Of a DNA stretch of 64,000 nt, positions 62,243-64,000 are shown piece by piece (position 1 is the first letter of the stretch; each line of letters begins with the position of its first letter). This DNA comes from Alcaligenaceae bacterium (GTDB lineage: Bacteria; Pseudomonadota; Gammaproteobacteria; Burkholderiales; Burkholderiaceae_B), in the NCBI GenBank assembly GCA_013416395.1, contig JACCEP010000005.1, positions 243,737 through 307,736 of the forward strand, in the 5' to 3' direction. The notes beneath the pieces were generated by a model. The model was not told the origin of the DNA. It did no database searches and worked only from the letters and a program-made list of their open reading frames with translations. The position numbers were made by a program, and so were the translations under genes.

Positions 62243-63013
62243 ATGAGCATCTCGGTGTCGGTGCTACGCTATCAAGCGCGGGCCGATAGTAACGGCGAAC
62301 TGCGCGAGCGTATAACGGCGCTGGCTCAGGAGCGTCGCCGGTTTGGTTATCGTCGTATTCATGTGCTACTTGAACGTGAGGGCTGGGCTGTGAATGTAAA
62401 ACGCACCTATCGGTTATATCGACAAGCGGGTCTGGCCGTTCGCAAGCGCAGCCGTAAACGAATCGGTTTGACCGAAAGGATTGCGCTGACATTACCTGAT
62501 CAGCCCAACGATACGTGGTCGATGGACTTTGTGCACGATGGCCTGGCCGATGGTCGGCGTATTCGTTGCCTAAACATTGTGGACGATTACACCAAAGAGA
62601 CACTCGCCATTGAAGTGGATACGTCGCTATCGGGCGAGCGTGTGGCGCGCGTACTGGATCACATCGCCCTGCACCGCCCCTTGCCTCGTCGACTTCGTGT
62701 TGACCATGGGCCGGAATTTACGGGTTTGGCGATGGATGCGTGGGCCCAGCAGCGAGGCGTGACACTGGCCTTTACTCAGCCTGGTAAGCCTACACAAAAT
62801 GCCTACATCGAGAGTTTCAATGGGAAATTCCGCGACGAATGCCCCAACGACAATTGGTTCACGAGTTTGTGTGAAGCGCGTGTACTGATTGAATCGTGGC
62901 GTCAAGATTACAATCAGACTCGACCCCATAGCTCTCTGAATAATTTAACCCCGTGCGAGTTTGCTGCTCGTCACATCAACTTAGCCACAAACTCTACAAC
63001 GACTTGTGCCTAA
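62243..63013 (+). CDS. IS3-family transposase OrfB, catalytic part downstream of a nonsense codon
   Basis: 256 residues from ATG 62243. DDE catalytic residues are seen as D in TWSMDFVHD, D in LRVDHGPEFTG and E in NAYIESFNGKFRDE. Upstream the frame runs back into orfA, reading RRDAVQLLKQAW, a TAG at 62213-62215, then LSERRACGL; the expected codon is Gln, so CAG to TAG is likely. Full OrfB would be made only by readthrough; the listed frame is the remaining open part. Confidence 0.87.
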   Translation: MSISVSVLRYQARADSNGELRERITALAQERRRFGYRRIHVLLEREGWAVNVKRTYRLYRQAGLAVRKRSRKRIGLTERIALTLPDQPNDTWSMDFVHDGLADGRRIRCLNIVDDYTKETLAIEVDTSLSGERVARVLDHIALHRPLPRRLRVDHGPEFTGLAMDAWAQQRGVTLAFTQPGKPTQNAYIESFNGKFRDECPNDNWFTSLCEARVLIESWRQDYNQTRPHSSLNNLTPCEFAARHINLATNSTTTCA

Positions 63014-63327
63014 ATCTTGGGGGCATAGATGGTCACCCCTGTTTTGCCAAGCTCCCAGTCAGCAATGGTAAATAGGTAGAGATTGCAGTCATAGATTCGG
63101 ACTTTCTTCTGGAGCCGTCGCTCCATGTCCCTGATGGAATATGCTGGTCGGCTCCTCATCAGGTCATCGAGCTCGAAGCTCCCAGCCCCCAAAGGTTTGA
63201 CCGACCACGGTCTAACCAATTTTTCCATCACGTCGTGATTGCCTGCGCAATCGGTGGTGTGAACTCTTTTACCTCCTCTTATAAACAAATCTAATAGGCT
63301 AACCGGCTTGACTACACGGCTGCGCAA
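63010..63327 (-). CDS. Uncharacterised frame next to IS3
   Basis: 105 residues ending in the IS3 border. The last part reads RRLQKKVRIYDCNLYLFTIA and GVTIYAPKI. I recognise no family. It may be a fragment of a gene interrupted by the IS, given that its 3' end reaches into the IS boundary. Confidence 0.35.
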   Translation of the reverse strand: MRSRVVKPVSLLDLFIRGGKRVHTTDCAGNHDVMEKLVRPWSVKPLGAGSFELDDLMRSRPAYSIRDMERRLQKKVRIYDCNLYLFTIADWELGKTGVTIYAPKI

Positions 63328-63392
63328 GCAGACATGTGGTCAAGCCGGAACCGACGATCATGGGTGAGTAGCGCCCACACGATTCTGGCGTT

Positions 63393-64000
63393 CTAGTTGG
63401 CCAGTGCCACAGCAACTACGTTCTTATGACGTCGCGCGAGCAACTGCTCCGCCCACGTGCCGGCATCCGGCTTGGCCTGTTTGAAACGCAGTACCGATCG
63501 AGCTCCGTGAATCAACAATGTCCGTAAGTACGCATCGCCCCTTTTACTGATACCCAACAGGGTCGGCTTACCACCCGAGGAGTGCTGTCGCGGCACCAAG
63601 CCCAACCACGCGGCAAGCTGGCGCGCATTCTTGAAGTTTCTAGCATCTCCCACCGAGGCCACTAAGGCGCTCGCCGTTAACGGCCCCACACCTGGAATCT
63701 CTGCGAGTCGTTTGCTAGCTTCATTTTCTTTATGCCAGCGCACGATCTCGCTCTCCAGTTCTGTCACCTGAAGATTAAGCACCTTCAGATGCTCTGTCAG
63801 GCGACCGATGAGCTGGCGAAAGCTGCCGGGAAGATCGTTCTCTGCATCCTCGATGATCTCAGGGACACACTTAGTTATGTGACTGATTCCCTGGGGAATG
63901 ACAAAGCCAAATTCCGTCAGCAACCCTCGGATCTGGTTAGCTTGCGCTGTACGCGCCTTGACGAAGCTCTGACGCGCACGATGGATGCTCAGAATTGCCT
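63393..64000 (-). CDS. IS110-family transposase, partial (5' end beyond window)
   Basis: The frame is open from the window edge to 63393. It reads RQSFVKARTAQANQIRGLLT, followed by IPQGISHITK, a coiled segment, and the IS116/IS110/IS902 C-terminal domain: EIPGVGPLTASALVASVGD, ARQLAAWLGLVPRQHSSGGK and LLGISKRGDAYLRTLLIHGA with its serine-rich site. The N-terminal DEDD domain would lie upstream of the window. Intact as far as visible. Confidence 0.92.
   Translation of the reverse strand, partial: AILSIHRARQSFVKARTAQANQIRGLLTEFGFVIPQGISHITKCVPEIIEDAENDLPGSFRQLIGRLTEHLKVLNLQVTELESEIVRWHKENEASKRLAEIPGVGPLTASALVASVGDARNFKNARQLAAWLGLVPRQHSSGGKPTLLGISKRGDAYLRTLLIHGARSVLRFKQAKPDAGTWAEQLLARRHKNVVAVALAN

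Larger units (their letters stand above)
61849..63022 (+). mobile_element. IS3-family insertion sequence (IS407-like)
   Basis: About 1.17 kb with imperfect terminal inverted repeats (CCCCAAAGTTAGGCACAA at the left, its mirror CCCCAAGATTTAGGCACAA at the right end) and overlapping orfA/orfB. A 14-bp direct repeat GATGGTCACCCCTG lies in both flanks (61792-61805 and 63028-63041). The orfB frame has an internal TAG, so this copy is probably inactive. Confidence 0.85.

Overview
The window looks like a chromosomal segment of a mid-GC betaproteobacterium, most likely Burkholderiales and close to Alcaligenaceae. This is an inference from gene content: a SUF operon led by an Rrf2 regulator, TRAP and tripartite-type solute uptake, an ACS-family MFS transporter, a beta-type curli locus and a LodA/LodB-type amino-acid oxidase pair. 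No rRNA, tRNA or CRISPR was seen, and there is no marker gene to settle the species.

Layout. 1-2.4 kb: 3' part of an acyl-CoA/AMP-forming ligase and an MFS transporter. 2.6-9.0 kb: a compact suf operon (Rrf2 regulator-sufB-sufC-sufD-sufS-sufU-sufT, mostly with 4-bp start/stop overlaps) whose promoter carries a perfect 27-bp inverted repeat. 9.2-13.2 kb: a BASS transporter divergent from an AraC regulator, a LuxR-type regulator with a degenerate receiver, and an AraC/effector-binding regulator that has probably lost its 5' end. 13.2-14.7 kb: a graveyard of IS256-, ISNCY- and IS5-type fragments. 14.8-20.5 kb: a csgH-like gene, a 1,160-residue RecB-like nuclease/helicase, a small secreted protein and an epimerase. 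20.7-25.1 kb: an iron-type ABC importer. 25.1-29.7 kb: a TRAP transporter, a decayed GntR regulator and an enolase-superfamily dehydratase, together a likely sugar-acid uptake and catabolism unit. 29.8-36.7 kb: small membrane proteins, a DHA2 MFS pump, NfeD plus an SPFH protein, a decayed HigA antitoxin and a diheme cytochrome c. 37.1-40.7 kb: a LodB/LodA-type pair with a small Tat-signal protein. 41.0-43.1 kb: an SDR and a large orphan curlin-repeat protein. 43.6-51.6 kb: lemA-M48 protease-methyltransferase, then an RND efflux pair. 52.3-53.2 kb: a PrlF-YhaV toxin-antitoxin module. 53.2-56.0 kb: small genes and an IS4 remnant. 56.8-60.4 kb: the curli operon csgE-csgF-csgG-curlin-curlin-csgH. 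60.6-64 kb: phage-type, group II intron, IS3 and IS110 material.

The most distinctive theme is functional amyloid. The curli operon lacks csgD, has a CsgF reduced to its CsgG-binding head plus a repeat-rich tail, and carries two different curlins and CsgH. A second csgH-like gene and a third, longer curlin-repeat protein lie 45 kb and 16 kb away in the same window. The second notable unit is the LodA-like oxidase, which has no cysteine where I expect the cofactor-forming one.
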